DNA of 64,000 nucleotides from Flavobacteriaceae bacterium MAR_2009_75. Its GTDB lineage: Bacteria; Bacteroidota; Bacteroidia; Flavobacteriales; Flavobacteriaceae. This document shows positions 17,092 through 27,115 of this stretch, piece by piece. Positions within the stretch are counted from its first letter, which is position 1. Each line of letters begins with the position of its first letter. A program made the translations under genes and the position numbers. The stretch lies in contig PHTZ01000001.1 in assembly GCA_002813285.1 (NCBI GenBank), positions 1,425,501 through 1,489,500 of the forward strand, in the 5' to 3' direction. Under the pieces are notes generated by a model. That model did no database searches, was not told the DNA's origin, and was given only the letters and a program-made list of their open reading frames with translations.

Positions 17092-20000
17092 ATGTTTGCA
17101 AAGAACTTCCAAAAATGGGACACCCTTATCGGGTGGGCCGTATTCTTCATAGCCCTAATCACCTATGCAATTACCGTCGAACCCACTAATAGTTTTTGGG
17201 ATGCCGGCGAGTATATAGCAACTTCCGCCAAACTACAGGTAGGTCACCCTCCGGGGGCTCCGCTACTTCAAATGATCGGTGCCTTTTTCGCCATGTTCGC
17301 TTTCGAACCTGACCAAGTGGCTCGCATGGTCAACTATGTATCGGGGGTGTCAAGCGCATTTACCATTCTTTTTATGTTTTGGACCATTACCAATCTGGCC
17401 CAGAAATTGGTTTATAAGAAAGACGAAATTATGACCAATAGCAAGGCAATAGCCGTATTGGGCAGTGGCCTGATAGGTTCATTGGCCTTTACCTATTCTG
17501 ATAGTTTTTGGTTCAATGCAGTTGAAACCGAGGTTTATGCAACGGCAAGTTTGATTATGGCCCTTCAGCTTTGGCTGGGTCTAAAATGGACGGACAACCT
17601 TCACCAACCGCGCGGAAATCGTTGGCTTATACTTATTTCGTTTGTAATCGGCCTCACCTTCGGGGTTCAGTTTATGGGCTTCTTGGCCATACCATCTATA
17701 GGCCTGCTTTATTACTTTAAAAACTATAAGACGACCACGATCAAAAACTTTCTATTGGCCAATATTGCAGTAATAGCGGTCTTAATGCTAGTATATAAGT
17801 TTTCACTCACCTATGTACTCGAGCTTTTTGGATGGAGCGAAGTTTTCTTTATCAATAGTATCGGCCTCCCTTTCAATTCGGGATCTATTATCATGGGGCT
17901 TCTATTCATAGCGGCATTTTACTTTGGTCTAAAGTATACCCGAAAAAATAACTATCTTACGGCCAACACTATAGTGTTGTGCCTGATGTTTCTTTTCTTT
18001 GGCTTCTCCACTTGGCTTATATTGCCTATACGTGCCAATGCCCGTGTGGTAATTAACGAGAATAACCCCGAGGATGCTAGGGCTCTCTTGGCATATTATA
18101 ACAGAGAACAATATCCGGGGGTAGATAGCCCAGTATACGGCACCTACTATTCCAACACTTTCGGTAATGCGGGCGAAGACAAAGATGAAGCGCCAAAATA
18201 TGAAAAAGACGAAGAACTGGGCAAATATGTTATCGTAAACCACTATAAGGGTGCTGTGCCCGGTGATGACCCAAAACATGTGGGCATCTTGCCAAGAATG
18301 TGGAGCGGGCAACACGCCGAAAATTATATGCGGTATTTTGGCCCGTTGGATTTTAAGATGAAGCAGTCTAACGAAGAACTGCGAAGGGCCGTAAAACAAG
18401 TGAAAGAGGGCTATGCAAATGGCGACATTGATGCTGAACAATATATTAGTTTTCTAAGAAGATTTAGTGACTATATCGAGGTAGAACCTCCATCGGTATG
18501 GCAGAACATCAAATACATGGCGCAGTTTCAGTTTGGCTACATGTACTGGCGCTATTTTATGTGGAATTTCACAGGAAAGAACAACGATGTACAGGGCCGA
18601 TATAATGGCAATGGCGAATGGTTGAGCGGTATTGGCTTCATCGACAGCCTGCGTTTGGGCAGTCAAGACAACTTGCCCGACGAAGTGAAAGATAACAAAG
18701 CGCGAAATACTTATTTTTTCTTCCCACTTATTTTAGGAATTATCGGTATTCTATTTCAGATTTCGAAGAACCCCAAGCAATTTTGGGTGCTTTTAGTCTT
18801 CTTCTTATTTACAGGCCTAGCGATTCAATTTTACACCAACCCCTACATATTTCAACCCAGGGAAAGAGATTATTCATTGGTCGGCTCGTTCTATATTTTT
18901 GCTATTTGGATCGGGTTAGGCGTTTACGGACTCTTTGAAGAGTTCAAAAAATTTCTGACTCCGAAAATATTGGCTCCTCTGGTAACCGTAGTCTGCTTCT
19001 TGACAGTACCGACCATAATGGCATTTCAAAATTGGGATGATCACGATCGATCCAACCGTTTTACGGCAAATTCATCTGCAAAAGCCTATCTCGATTCTTG
19101 CCAAGAAGATGCTGGCGCCATTCTGTTCACTATCGGAGATAACGACACCTTTCCCTTATGGTATGCCCAAGAGATCGAAGGTTATAGAACAGACGTACGT
19201 ATTATTTGCACCAGCCTTTTCGAGACAGACTGGTACATCGACCAAATGAAGCGAAAGGCCTACGAATCGGAAGCCATTCCTTCTCAAATAGAACATGACA
19301 AATACCGCTGGGGATCACGCGATGTACTCTACTATCAAACGGTAGATCCGCTTTTCAACAAAAAAATATCGGAAAGAAGATGGTCGATTCAAGATTTCAT
19401 CAAATGGGTAGATAGTGATGAGCCTCAGACCAAACTCAAATACATTCTTGAAAGACAGGAGAATATTGATATGGAGGCTTATTCGGAAAGCAGCCAAAAT
19501 ATAGTTTATTACCCCACCAATAAAATCCGTATTCCTGTAAATAAAAAGAACGCTCTGGAAAGTGGACTGGTAAAACCCAAAGATTCGGCAAAAATCGTTG
19601 ATTATATCGACATCGACCTACCAAAAAGCGCCATTACCAAGAAAAGCATGATGATGCTCGATATTTTGGCGAATAACGATTGGAAACGTCCGATTTATTT
19701 TTCTGGAGGAAGTTTCGATGATGCAGAATTTATTTGGATGAAAGAATACCTTCAGTTAGACGGAATGGCCTATAAATTGGTGCCTATCAGAACCGAGCGT
19801 AAAAGTTCTTATGAAATGGGAAGAATCGATACTGATTTGATGTATGATATCGTCACGAATTGGTATTGGGGCAATTCAGGAAGCCCTGATATCTACCATG
19901 ACCCCCAGACTAGAATTCAAGGTTTATCGTATCGAAGCAATTTGGCCCGATTGGTCGAAACATTGCTTGAAGAAGATAAAATCGAAAAGGCCAAGGATAT

Positions 20001-20469
20001 TATAGACCTTACCATGAAAAATATTCCGGTTGAATATTTTGAGTACTACACTTTTGTAGAACCGTTCGTTGACGGGTATTACAAGGTGGGCGAGACCAAC
20101 AAGGCTAGAGAGCTCTTTGAAAAACTCAAATATATTTATCAAGACCGACTTGAATACTATGCCGGCATACCATTGGAAGAGCAATATGATAATATTGATG
20201 AGATCATCGCAGATATGGAAGGTTACCGAAGAAATATCGACATCCTAATTGGCAATAACGATCGTGAAAGAGCGGAAAAAGAAACATTGGTATTCAATGA
20301 GTACATTGAAAAATTCGAACACTTCTACCGCGACAATCTATTAGACGAAGAACCTCCGATACCAGGGCAAGACCCAGATCTATCTGACACCGTGCCGATT
20401 TCCGACTCTACTGTTATAGACGCTACCACCACAGAGGACGAGGTTTTAGACAGCGTGCCCGTACAATAA
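17092..20469 (+). CDS. DUF2723 membrane protein, probable protein O-glycosyltransferase
   Basis: The 1125-residue protein starts with the DUF2723 signature (AVEPTNSFWDAGE-like: TVEPTNSFWDAGEYI, then VGHPPGAPL near 52). About eight membrane segments follow to residue 315, a second membrane cluster lies near 545-640, and a long soluble C-terminal half ends in an acidic Pro/Thr-rich tail. The Asp-Glu pair in the first loop resembles the catalytic loop of PMT/GT-C mannosyltransferases. The family is therefore thought to transfer sugars to exported proteins in Bacteroidetes, which O-glycosylate many periplasmic proteins. The substrate and lipid donor are unknown. It is monocistronic, with a terminator hairpin just after the stop. 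Confidence 0.85.
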   Translation: MFAKNFQKWDTLIGWAVFFIALITYAITVEPTNSFWDAGEYIATSAKLQVGHPPGAPLLQMIGAFFAMFAFEPDQVARMVNYVSGVSSAFTILFMFWTITNLAQKLVYKKDEIMTNSKAIAVLGSGLIGSLAFTYSDSFWFNAVETEVYATASLIMALQLWLGLKWTDNLHQPRGNRWLILISFVIGLTFGVQFMGFLAIPSIGLLYYFKNYKTTTIKNFLLANIAVIAVLMLVYKFSLTYVLELFGWSEVFFINSIGLPFNSGSIIMGLLFIAAFYFGLKYTRKNNYLTANTIVLCLMFLFFGFSTWLILPIRANARVVINENNPEDARALLAYYNREQYPGVDSPVYGTYYSNTFGNAGEDKDEAPKYEKDEELGKYVIVNHYKGAVPGDDPKHVGILPRMWSGQHAENYMRYFGPLDFKMKQSNEELRRAVKQVKEGYANGDIDAEQYISFLRRFSDYIEVEPPSVWQNIKYMAQFQFGYMYWRYFMWNFTGKNNDVQGRYNGNGEWLSGIGFIDSLRLGSQDNLPDEVKDNKARNTYFFFPLILGIIGILFQISKNPKQFWVLLVFFLFTGLAIQFYTNPYIFQPRERDYSLVGSFYIFAIWIGLGVYGLFEEFKKFLTPKILAPLVTVVCFLTVPTIMAFQNWDDHDRSNRFTANSSAKAYLDSCQEDAGAILFTIGDNDTFPLWYAQEIEGYRTDVRIICTSLFETDWYIDQMKRKAYESEAIPSQIEHDKYRWGSRDVLYYQTVDPLFNKKISERRWSIQDFIKWVDSDEPQTKLKYILERQENIDMEAYSESSQNIVYYPTNKIRIPVNKKNALESGLVKPKDSAKIVDYIDIDLPKSAITKKSMMMLDILANNDWKRPIYFSGGSFDDAEFIWMKEYLQLDGMAYKLVPIRTERKSSYEMGRIDTDLMYDIVTNWYWGNSGSPDIYHDPQTRIQGLSYRSNLARLVETLLEEDKIEKAKDIIDLTMKNIPVEYFEYYTFVEPFVDGYYKVGETNKARELFEKLKYIYQDRLEYYAGIPLEEQYDNIDEIIADMEGYRRNIDILIGNNDRERAEKETLVFNEYIEKFEHFYRDNLLDEEPPIPGQDPDLSDTVPISDSTVIDATTTEDEVLDSVPVQ

Positions 20470-20485
20470 GAAATTAAAATCATAA

Positions 20486-20530
20486 AATATGGCCTGTTCC
20501 GAAAGCATTTTCGAAATAGGCCATATTATT
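20486..20530 (+). terminator. Terminator after the DUF2723 gene
   Basis: A 10-base stem (AATATGGCCT with AGGCCATATT) encloses a loop that can fold further and is followed by ATTTTA. It lies 17 bases after the stop codon. Confidence 0.6.
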
Positions 20531-20644
20531 TTACATACTCATATAGCGGAGCGACACAAGTATACGCTATCAGCTCTAAAAGTTAAAAATTAGTGTAGTA
20601 ATCAAACGAGTACTATAAGTAATTTCAGCTCGAAATAATAGCCG

Positions 20645-20941
20645 CTAAATGTATTCGTTAAGAATGCCGATTAAGGTATTGGCGTCTTGTTCACCACTTT
20701 GGCGCCAGACCATTTCACCTTTTTTGTAAATCATGAGAGTTGGTAATCCTTTAACCCTTAAAGCCTGAGACAGCTCTTTATTCTTGTCAACATCAATTTT
20801 GATTACCTTCCCCTTATCTCCAAGAGCTGCAGCAACATCTTTGAGAACAGGGTGCATAGCAGTAGATTGCTCGTTCCATTCGGCATAGAAATCCAATAAA
20901 ACAGGGATTTTCAAATCTATTAGCTCACCAAACTTTGACAT
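20645..20941 (-). CDS. Thioredoxin-fold protein lacking both active-site cysteines
   Basis: The 98-residue protein has the thioredoxin pattern: VLLDFYAEWNEQST near 14-27, then KIDVDKNKELSQALRVKGLPTLMIYKKG with the conserved cis-proline. At the active site the usual W-C-x-x-C is W22-N-E-Q-S26, so both catalytic cysteines are replaced by Asn and Ser and it cannot do dithiol chemistry there. There is no signal peptide. It probably works as a binding or scaffold thioredoxin-fold protein. It is the last of three leftward genes after the metallophosphoesterase (about 92-base gap). Confidence 0.88.
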   Translation of the reverse strand: MSKFGELIDLKIPVLLDFYAEWNEQSTAMHPVLKDVAAALGDKGKVIKIDVDKNKELSQALRVKGLPTLMIYKKGEMVWRQSGEQDANTLIGILNEYI

Positions 20942-21033
20942 ACGTAATTCATTGGGTTAAAGGCCAAATGTAGTAAAAAATGTTAAACCTCTATACCGCC
21001 CCACAATTTAATAGGAATACCACTACGTTAAAA

Positions 21034-22263
21034 TCATGTTAAGGGCTTTCGCTTCAAGGTGATAACACTTATTTCGGGCCATATACCAACCCTGCCCGGG
21101 TAACCCAGAAAGCCAAAACCGCGATTGACATTGATGTACTGCCCTAACTCCTTATAAACACCCGCCCAATACCTATAACGCCACTTCACGGGGCTCCATT
21201 TCACCCAACCGGGTATCTCGATACCGAATTGCATGCCATGGGTATGCCCGCTTAATGTCAAATGGTAATGATAATCGTCTTTCAAAACCACATCTTCCCA
21301 ATGTGAGGGGTCATGGCTCATTAAAATCTTAAACTCATCTTTCGATACTTGAGAGGCCGCACGTTTCAAATCTCCAGCCTTTTTGAAGCCGCCCCTACCC
21401 CAGTTTTCTACTCCGACCAAAGCAATTTTATCACTTCCTTTTTGTAGATAGCGATTTTCGTTCAATAGCAAATCAAAGCCCATTTGGCGTTGTAGCCTTT
21501 TGAGATCTTCTAAGTTCTGGTGTTTAAGTTCTTCTGTATCCCATTCAATATAGTCTCCATAGTCATGGTTGCCCAAGACTGAAAATTTACCGTCTTTCGC
21601 TTCAAGGGTCGAAAATAGTTCTGCCCAAGGCAACATCTCTTCCGTTTTGTTATTGACCATATCACCCGTAAAGAGAATAACATCGCTTTTTTGCTGGTTG
21701 ACCAAACCAATGGCGTACTCAATCTTCTTTCTATCGTCAAAGCTTCCACTGTGTACATCAGAAATTTGTGTGATTTGATAACCATCAAAGGCCTCGGGCA
21801 AATCATCGAACTCAAGATCATACTTTAAGACCTTAAAGTTGTATTTACCTTTATACATTCCGTATAACAGGGCCCCGAAGGGTATGGCCGCAATACCTAA
21901 GCCCAATAAACTCATAAACCTACGCCGCTCGGGCAAGGTAAAAGTTTTATCGTTTCCTGAAACCTTTTGGTACAGCCCTGAAAACAATCGGAAAACATCT
22001 TCAGAAAATAAAAATAGAATTGTTATAATCTGAAAGGCCAAAACGGTCAATAGCAGCCCGAAAGCATAACTTTTTGGTTTACTCAGAACCCTACCCTGGG
22101 CTTCTCCCAAGGTAAACTGATAGATAAAATTACCCAATACCAAAATGGCAATAGTGATAAAAAGATAATACACCCAAGGGTATCTGGTAACCGTTTTTAA
22201 AGCTTGAAGTGTATATAGCCCCAGGGCTATATAAATGATAATGAAGACAATCCAACGTAGCAT
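21034..22263 (-). CDS. Membrane-anchored calcineurin-like metallophosphoesterase
   Basis: The ATG at 22263 is preferred to an in-frame GTG two codons earlier. Of about 409 residues, the first 150 contain four hydrophobic segments. The catalytic domain follows, with motifs QISDVHSGSF, TGDMVNN, LGNHDYGDY and SGHTHGMQFG, all metal-ligand positions of the YkoQ/YaeI-like phosphoesterases. Relatives hydrolyse lipid-linked or nucleotide phosphoesters such as UDP-diacylglucosamine, but the substrate cannot be read from the sequence. It sits 48 bases after cutC on the same strand. Confidence 0.88.
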   Translation of the reverse strand: MLRWIVFIIIYIALGLYTLQALKTVTRYPWVYYLFITIAILVLGNFIYQFTLGEAQGRVLSKPKSYAFGLLLTVLAFQIITILFLFSEDVFRLFSGLYQKVSGNDKTFTLPERRRFMSLLGLGIAAIPFGALLYGMYKGKYNFKVLKYDLEFDDLPEAFDGYQITQISDVHSGSFDDRKKIEYAIGLVNQQKSDVILFTGDMVNNKTEEMLPWAELFSTLEAKDGKFSVLGNHDYGDYIEWDTEELKHQNLEDLKRLQRQMGFDLLLNENRYLQKGSDKIALVGVENWGRGGFKKAGDLKRAASQVSKDEFKILMSHDPSHWEDVVLKDDYHYHLTLSGHTHGMQFGIEIPGWVKWSPVKWRYRYWAGVYKELGQYINVNRGFGFLGYPGRVGIWPEISVITLKRKPLT

Positions 22264-22311
22264 AGCCACAAAGATATTTGTTAATAGTAATGCGCTTGCC
22301 CCTTTTACATT

Positions 22312-23034
22312 TTATTTAACCACTTTCACAATTCGTCGAATGCTGTCTAAATCGGAAATAGCGATTTCATCATCCTTTAAAAATGAAGAAGAATTCATCG
22401 AAACCTTAGGCGGGCTAGGCAATGTCTTCGAGAATTTAGTGCCTGATAAATGAGCGGCCGAAAATCCCGCTTTTTTGAACGCTTCAATATTGTTGTTTCG
22501 AATTCCGCCACCAGGCATGATGGTAACACTAGTACTTTTTTCGTTTAACACCTTTAAAAGCTCTATGCCTTTTAAAGCTGAATTTTGCTGACCCGAGCTT
22601 AAGATGGTATCGACTCCGATAGCTTCCAGTTCTGGTAAAACCTCCACGGGGTTCACTACCCAATCAAATGCACGATGAAAAGTAAAATGTAAGTTTCCGG
22701 CAGACTTAATCAGTTGCTGGGTTCTTTTCAAATCTACCCTAAAATCAGAAAATAATACGCCAGAAACAATTCCATCGAAACCCAAATCGACGCATAGCTC
22801 AATATTCTGCAGCATCATTTTAATTTCTTCCTCGGAATAGGTAAAATCACCACTTCTTGGTCGAATTAAAACATGAATCGGTATTGAAACTATCTGTCTT
22901 ACTGCCTTCAGAAGACCGTAAGACGGCGTTATACCCCCAACGGCAAGTTCTGAGCAGAGTTCAATACGATTCGCCCCTGCTTCTTGTGCATTTATGGCGG
23001 ATTGCAGTGAATTGGCGCACACTTCTACAAGCAT
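22312..23034 (-). CDS. cutC: CutC family protein
   Basis: The 240-residue TIM-barrel protein shows the CutC hallmarks: VEVCANSLQSAINAQEAGA with the ELCSEL segment, HVLIRPRSGDFTYS, and FHRAFDW. CutC was named for copper homeostasis, but that role is doubtful in bacteria and the true reaction is unsettled. The length is normal. It is first in a leftward group with the metallophosphoesterase and the thioredoxin-like gene, and divergent from the glycosylasparaginase with 37 bases between starts. Confidence 0.9.
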   Translation of the reverse strand: MLVEVCANSLQSAINAQEAGANRIELCSELAVGGITPSYGLLKAVRQIVSIPIHVLIRPRSGDFTYSEEEIKMMLQNIELCVDLGFDGIVSGVLFSDFRVDLKRTQQLIKSAGNLHFTFHRAFDWVVNPVEVLPELEAIGVDTILSSGQQNSALKGIELLKVLNEKSTSVTIMPGGGIRNNNIEAFKKAGFSAAHLSGTKFSKTLPSPPKVSMNSSSFLKDDEIAISDLDSIRRIVKVVK

Positions 23035-23071
23035 ATTATTATCTTTAGCGCACTAAATTAAACAACCACAA

Positions 23072-24061
23072 ATGAAAAGGAGAAAATTCTTAAGAAATTC
23101 GAGTCTTACTGCTGCCGGCGCGATTTCGGCCCCCATTCTTGCCTCTTACAATGACCAAATAGAGCCTGAGCTTAAAACTAACACACCCGTCAAACCTATC
23201 ACCGTTTGCACCTGGAATTTCAAAAATGCCACTGCCAAATCATGGGAAGTACTAAACGGCGGAGGCTCAGCCCTTGACGCCGTAGAACAGGGCGTGCGCG
23301 TAGAAGAAGCCGATGTAAAAAACGAAACCGTCGGTAAAGGCGGAAGACCCGACAGAGACGGCAATGTAACCTTGGATGCCTGCATAATGGATAAGGATGG
23401 AAATTGCGGCTCGGTAGTTTATCTACAGAACATTGCCCACCCCGTTTCGGTGGCAAGAAAAGTAATGGAGGAGACCCCACATATTATCTTGGCCGGCAAG
23501 GGTGCTGAACAATTCGCCTATGAACAGGGCTTTAAGAAAGAAGATTTATTTACCGAGAGCACCAGAAGGCAATACGAAGAATGGAAAAAAACCTCAAAAT
23601 ATGAGACTACTATCAATATAGAGAATCATGACACGATAGGTATGCTTGCCATCGATAAAAATGGGGATATCGCAGGTGCCTGTACTACTAGCGGTATGGC
23701 CTATAAAGTTGGAGGTCGTGTTGGAGACAGCCCAATTATCGGAGCCGGACTCTTTATCGACAATGAAATCGGTGGAGCTACTGCCACAGGAGTAGGCGAA
23801 GAAGTTATTCGTACCGTAGGCAGTTTCTTGATAGTGGAATTAATGCGACAAGGTAAAAGTCCGCAAGAAGCCTGTGAAGAAGGGGTAAAACGTATCATGA
23901 AAAAGAATGAGGGCAGAAAAGACTTTCAAATCGGGTTTTTAGCCATTAACAAGCAGGGCGAAACAGGCGGCTATTGTGTGCACCCCGGTTTTACTTATAG
24001 TCAATTCACTGAAAAAGGACAGAAAAATGTACCGGTGAACAGTTTTTATCAAAAACAATAA
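23072..24061 (+). CDS. N4-(beta-N-acetylglucosaminyl)-L-asparaginase (exported)
   Basis: The 329-residue Ntn-hydrolase starts with a twin-arginine-like signal (KRRKFLRNSSLTAAGAISAP). Autocleavage is expected before Thr188 in NHDTIGM, which becomes the N-terminal nucleophile of the beta chain. GGRVGDSPIIGAG and the GGATATGVGEE segment complete the substrate pocket. The enzyme cleaves the GlcNAc-Asn bond of N-linked glycoasparagines. A periplasmic form, as predicted here and as known for the Elizabethkingia enzyme, suits scavenging of glycopeptides. It is monocistronic with a terminator after it. Confidence 0.93.
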   Translation: MKRRKFLRNSSLTAAGAISAPILASYNDQIEPELKTNTPVKPITVCTWNFKNATAKSWEVLNGGGSALDAVEQGVRVEEADVKNETVGKGGRPDRDGNVTLDACIMDKDGNCGSVVYLQNIAHPVSVARKVMEETPHIILAGKGAEQFAYEQGFKKEDLFTESTRRQYEEWKKTSKYETTINIENHDTIGMLAIDKNGDIAGACTTSGMAYKVGGRVGDSPIIGAGLFIDNEIGGATATGVGEEVIRTVGSFLIVELMRQGKSPQEACEEGVKRIMKKNEGRKDFQIGFLAINKQGETGGYCVHPGFTYSQFTEKGQKNVPVNSFYQKQ

Positions 24062-24068
24062 TCTACAT

Positions 24069-24104
24069 AATGAGCGGGCAGTGCTCGCTCATTTAGTTTT
24101 TCTT
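24069..24104 (+). terminator. Terminator after the glycosylasparaginase gene
   Basis: AATGAGCG pairs with CGCTCATT across a 9-base loop and is followed by TAGTTTTTCTTT. It starts 8 bases after the stop codon. Confidence 0.6.
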
Positions 24105-24178
24105 TATAAGAAGTACAGTATTTTTTTGAAGGTTTTCCTATTTTGTATTTCTAACTTCGTATTTCAAACACAGAACAA

Positions 24179-27013
24179 ATGTCCGATCAAAAAAGACTTT
24201 TCCTTTTAGATGCTTACGCCCTTATTTTCCGAGGCTATTACGCACTCATTAAAAACCCTCGAATCAATTCAAAGGGAATGGACACCTCTGCCATCATGGG
24301 TTTCATGAATTCATTGTTCGATGTGATCAAACGTGAAAAACCCGACCATTTGGCCGTATGTTTTGACAAAGGCGGAAGTGCCGAACGTACCGAGTTATTT
24401 CCTGAGTACAAAGCCAATAGAGACGAAACGCCCGACGCCATTCAGGTAGCCGTGCCATATATACAAGATATTTTAAAGGCCATGCACATCCCATCCGTAG
24501 TTTTAGAAGGTTGGGAAGCCGATGACATTATCGGCACCTTATCAAAGCAGGCCGAAAAAGAAGGGTACAAGGTGTATATGGTTACTCCAGATAAAGATTT
24601 TGGCCAACTCGTTTCTGAGAACATTTTTATGTACCGCCCTGCAAGAATGGGTAACGGTATCGAAATATGGGGTATTCCTGAGATACAAAAACGATTCGGT
24701 GTCGAACGCCCTGAACAGGTAATCGATTATTTGGGCATGATGGGTGACGCTAGTGACAACATACCCGGTCTACCGGGTGTTGGAGACAAGACAGCCAAGA
24801 AGTTTATTGAGCAATTCGGTTCGATGGAAGGCCTACTCGAGAATACAGACCAGTTGAAAGGCAAAATGAAAGAGAAAGTAGAAGCCAATAAAGAACTGGG
24901 GCTTTTATCTAAAAAACTGGCCACAATCTGTATCGATTGTGATGTGACCTTCAACGCTGAAGATTATGAACTTTCTAGGCCCAATAGTGAAAAAGTTCAA
25001 GAAATTTTTGAAGAACTGGAGTTCAGACGACTTAAAGACCAATTTATAAAGATCTTTTCAGGGGAAATTGATGATAATCAGACCCAGGTCAGCAGTACTG
25101 AAACTGCAAAAAAACAGGCACAACCTGCAGGCAGCGGTCAATTTTCTTTATTCGGAGGAGGGGATGCGTCACCAGCAACCATCAAAGACAGTTCAAGCAG
25201 AAAGACGATTAAAGATGTGCCCCATGTATACCAAAGTGTTGCACAGGGCATGGCCATGAAATTGTTTTTGCAAAATTTGATGAAGCAAAAATCGGTCTGT
25301 TTTGATACCGAAACGACTTCATTGAATCCGCTGGAGGCCCAACTGGTCGGCATCGCATTTTCATGGGAAGCTACCAAGGGCTACTATATTCCTTTTCCAG
25401 AGGATAAAAATGAGGCTCAAGAACTGATCGAACAACTTCGACCATTCTTTGAATCGGAAGCGATTGAAAAAATCGGTCAAAACCTGAAGTATGATATTAA
25501 GGTATTGAACAAATATAATGTTCAGGTAAACGGAAAGCTCTTTGATACAATGCTCGCCCATTATCTTATCAACCCTGATATGCGCCATAATATGGATGTG
25601 CTTTCGGAAACATACCTGAACTACACCCCTATTTCTATTACCGAGCTCATCGGAAAGAAAGGGAAAAACCAATTGAACATGCGTGACGTTCCCTTGGAAA
25701 AGCAAACGGAGTACGCAGTGGAAGATGCAGATATTACATTTCAGTTGTCTCAACAGTTTCGACCCGAATTATCGGAAGCAAAAACGGAAGACCTATTCAA
25801 TGATATAGAGGTGCCTTTGTTACGGGTTTTATCAGACATGGAACTGGAAGGTATTAATCTCGATGAAGCCTTTTTGAATTCACTTTCCGAAGATTTGACC
25901 AATGATATAAAAAATTTAGAAGAGAAAATTTACTCCGAAGCTGGTGAAGAATTCAACATAGGCTCTCCCAAGCAATTGGGTGAAATACTCTTCAATAAAA
26001 TGAAGTTGGTCGATAAGCCCAAGAAAACCAAAACGGGTCAATATTCGACTTCTGAAGATGTATTATCCTATCTAGCGAAAGATCATGAGATAATACAACA
26101 CGTATTGGATTACCGCGGGCTTACCAAATTAAAAAGTACCTATGTCGATGCACTACCTGAACAAGTGCAACCGGCGACCGGCAGGGTGCACACTGATTAT
26201 ATGCAAACCGTTGCGGCAACGGGTCGCTTGAGCAGTAACAACCCCAATCTTCAAAATATTCCCATACGAACAGAGCGAGGCAGACAGGTACGTAAAGCCT
26301 TTATTCCCAAAAATGAAAACTACACCTTACTCGCTGCGGATTATTCACAGATTGAATTGAGAATTATTGCGGCCTTAAGTGAAGAGACCACCATGATCGA
26401 GGCTTTTAAAAACGGAGAAGACATTCACGCTTCTACAGCTTCAAAAGTCTTTAATGTACCAATTAATGAAGTAACCCGCGAACAACGAAGCAATGCTAAA
26501 ACAGTCAACTTTGGTATTATTTATGGGGTTTCGGCATTCGGTCTAAGCAACCAGACCGATCTTTCTCGTTCAGAGGCCAAAGAGCTCATCGATACCTATT
26601 ACAAGACGTATCCAAAACTACGTAACTACATGAGCGAACTGGTAGACTTCGCGCGCGATAATGGTTATGTTCAGACCGTATTGGGCCGTCGCCGATATCT
26701 AAAAGACATCAATGGCAGTAATGCCATTGTTCGCGGTGCTGCGGAGCGAAATGCGGTTAACGCCCCTATTCAAGGTAGCGCTGCTGACATTATCAAAATC
26801 GCCATGATCAATATTCATAAAAAGCTTACGAAGGGTAAATTCAAAAGTAAAATGTTATTGCAAGTTCATGATGAATTGGTCTTTGATATCTATAAACCTG
26901 AATTGAACGAATTGCAACCCTTGATTAAATCTGAAATGGAAAATGCTTATCAGTTAGCGGTTCCTTTAGATGTAGAGCTTGGCTTGGGTGATAATTGGTT
27001 GGTGGCACATTAA
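24179..27013 (+). CDS. polA: DNA polymerase I
   Basis: The 944-residue enzyme has all three domains. The 5' nuclease covers about 1-290 (LLDAYALIFRGYYAL, GDASDNIPGLPG). A low-complexity linker follows (FSLFGGGD). The 3'-5' exonuclease covers about 350-530; its acidic ligands are present in CFDTETTSLNP, so proofreading should be active. The polymerase domain covers about 570-944 with AADYSQIELRI (motif A), RSNAKTVNFGIIYG (O-helix) and QVHDELVFD (motif C). It fills gaps in repair and removes Okazaki primers. The exonuclease and linker make it longer than Taq polymerase. It is monocistronic. Confidence 0.98.
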   Translation: MSDQKRLFLLDAYALIFRGYYALIKNPRINSKGMDTSAIMGFMNSLFDVIKREKPDHLAVCFDKGGSAERTELFPEYKANRDETPDAIQVAVPYIQDILKAMHIPSVVLEGWEADDIIGTLSKQAEKEGYKVYMVTPDKDFGQLVSENIFMYRPARMGNGIEIWGIPEIQKRFGVERPEQVIDYLGMMGDASDNIPGLPGVGDKTAKKFIEQFGSMEGLLENTDQLKGKMKEKVEANKELGLLSKKLATICIDCDVTFNAEDYELSRPNSEKVQEIFEELEFRRLKDQFIKIFSGEIDDNQTQVSSTETAKKQAQPAGSGQFSLFGGGDASPATIKDSSSRKTIKDVPHVYQSVAQGMAMKLFLQNLMKQKSVCFDTETTSLNPLEAQLVGIAFSWEATKGYYIPFPEDKNEAQELIEQLRPFFESEAIEKIGQNLKYDIKVLNKYNVQVNGKLFDTMLAHYLINPDMRHNMDVLSETYLNYTPISITELIGKKGKNQLNMRDVPLEKQTEYAVEDADITFQLSQQFRPELSEAKTEDLFNDIEVPLLRVLSDMELEGINLDEAFLNSLSEDLTNDIKNLEEKIYSEAGEEFNIGSPKQLGEILFNKMKLVDKPKKTKTGQYSTSEDVLSYLAKDHEIIQHVLDYRGLTKLKSTYVDALPEQVQPATGRVHTDYMQTVAATGRLSSNNPNLQNIPIRTERGRQVRKAFIPKNENYTLLAADYSQIELRIIAALSEETTMIEAFKNGEDIHASTASKVFNVPINEVTREQRSNAKTVNFGIIYGVSAFGLSNQTDLSRSEAKELIDTYYKTYPKLRNYMSELVDFARDNGYVQTVLGRRRYLKDINGSNAIVRGAAERNAVNAPIQGSAADIIKIAMINIHKKLTKGKFKSKMLLQVHDELVFDIYKPELNELQPLIKSEMENAYQLAVPLDVELGLGDNWLVAH

Positions 27014-27115
27014 CACACAAATACCACGTATTCACAACATTTATTCGCAACCAAGCGATTCTTAGGTTAAATTTGGGCATATTATTTGTTCTATGATAGA
27101 ACTTATTGTCTTAAA

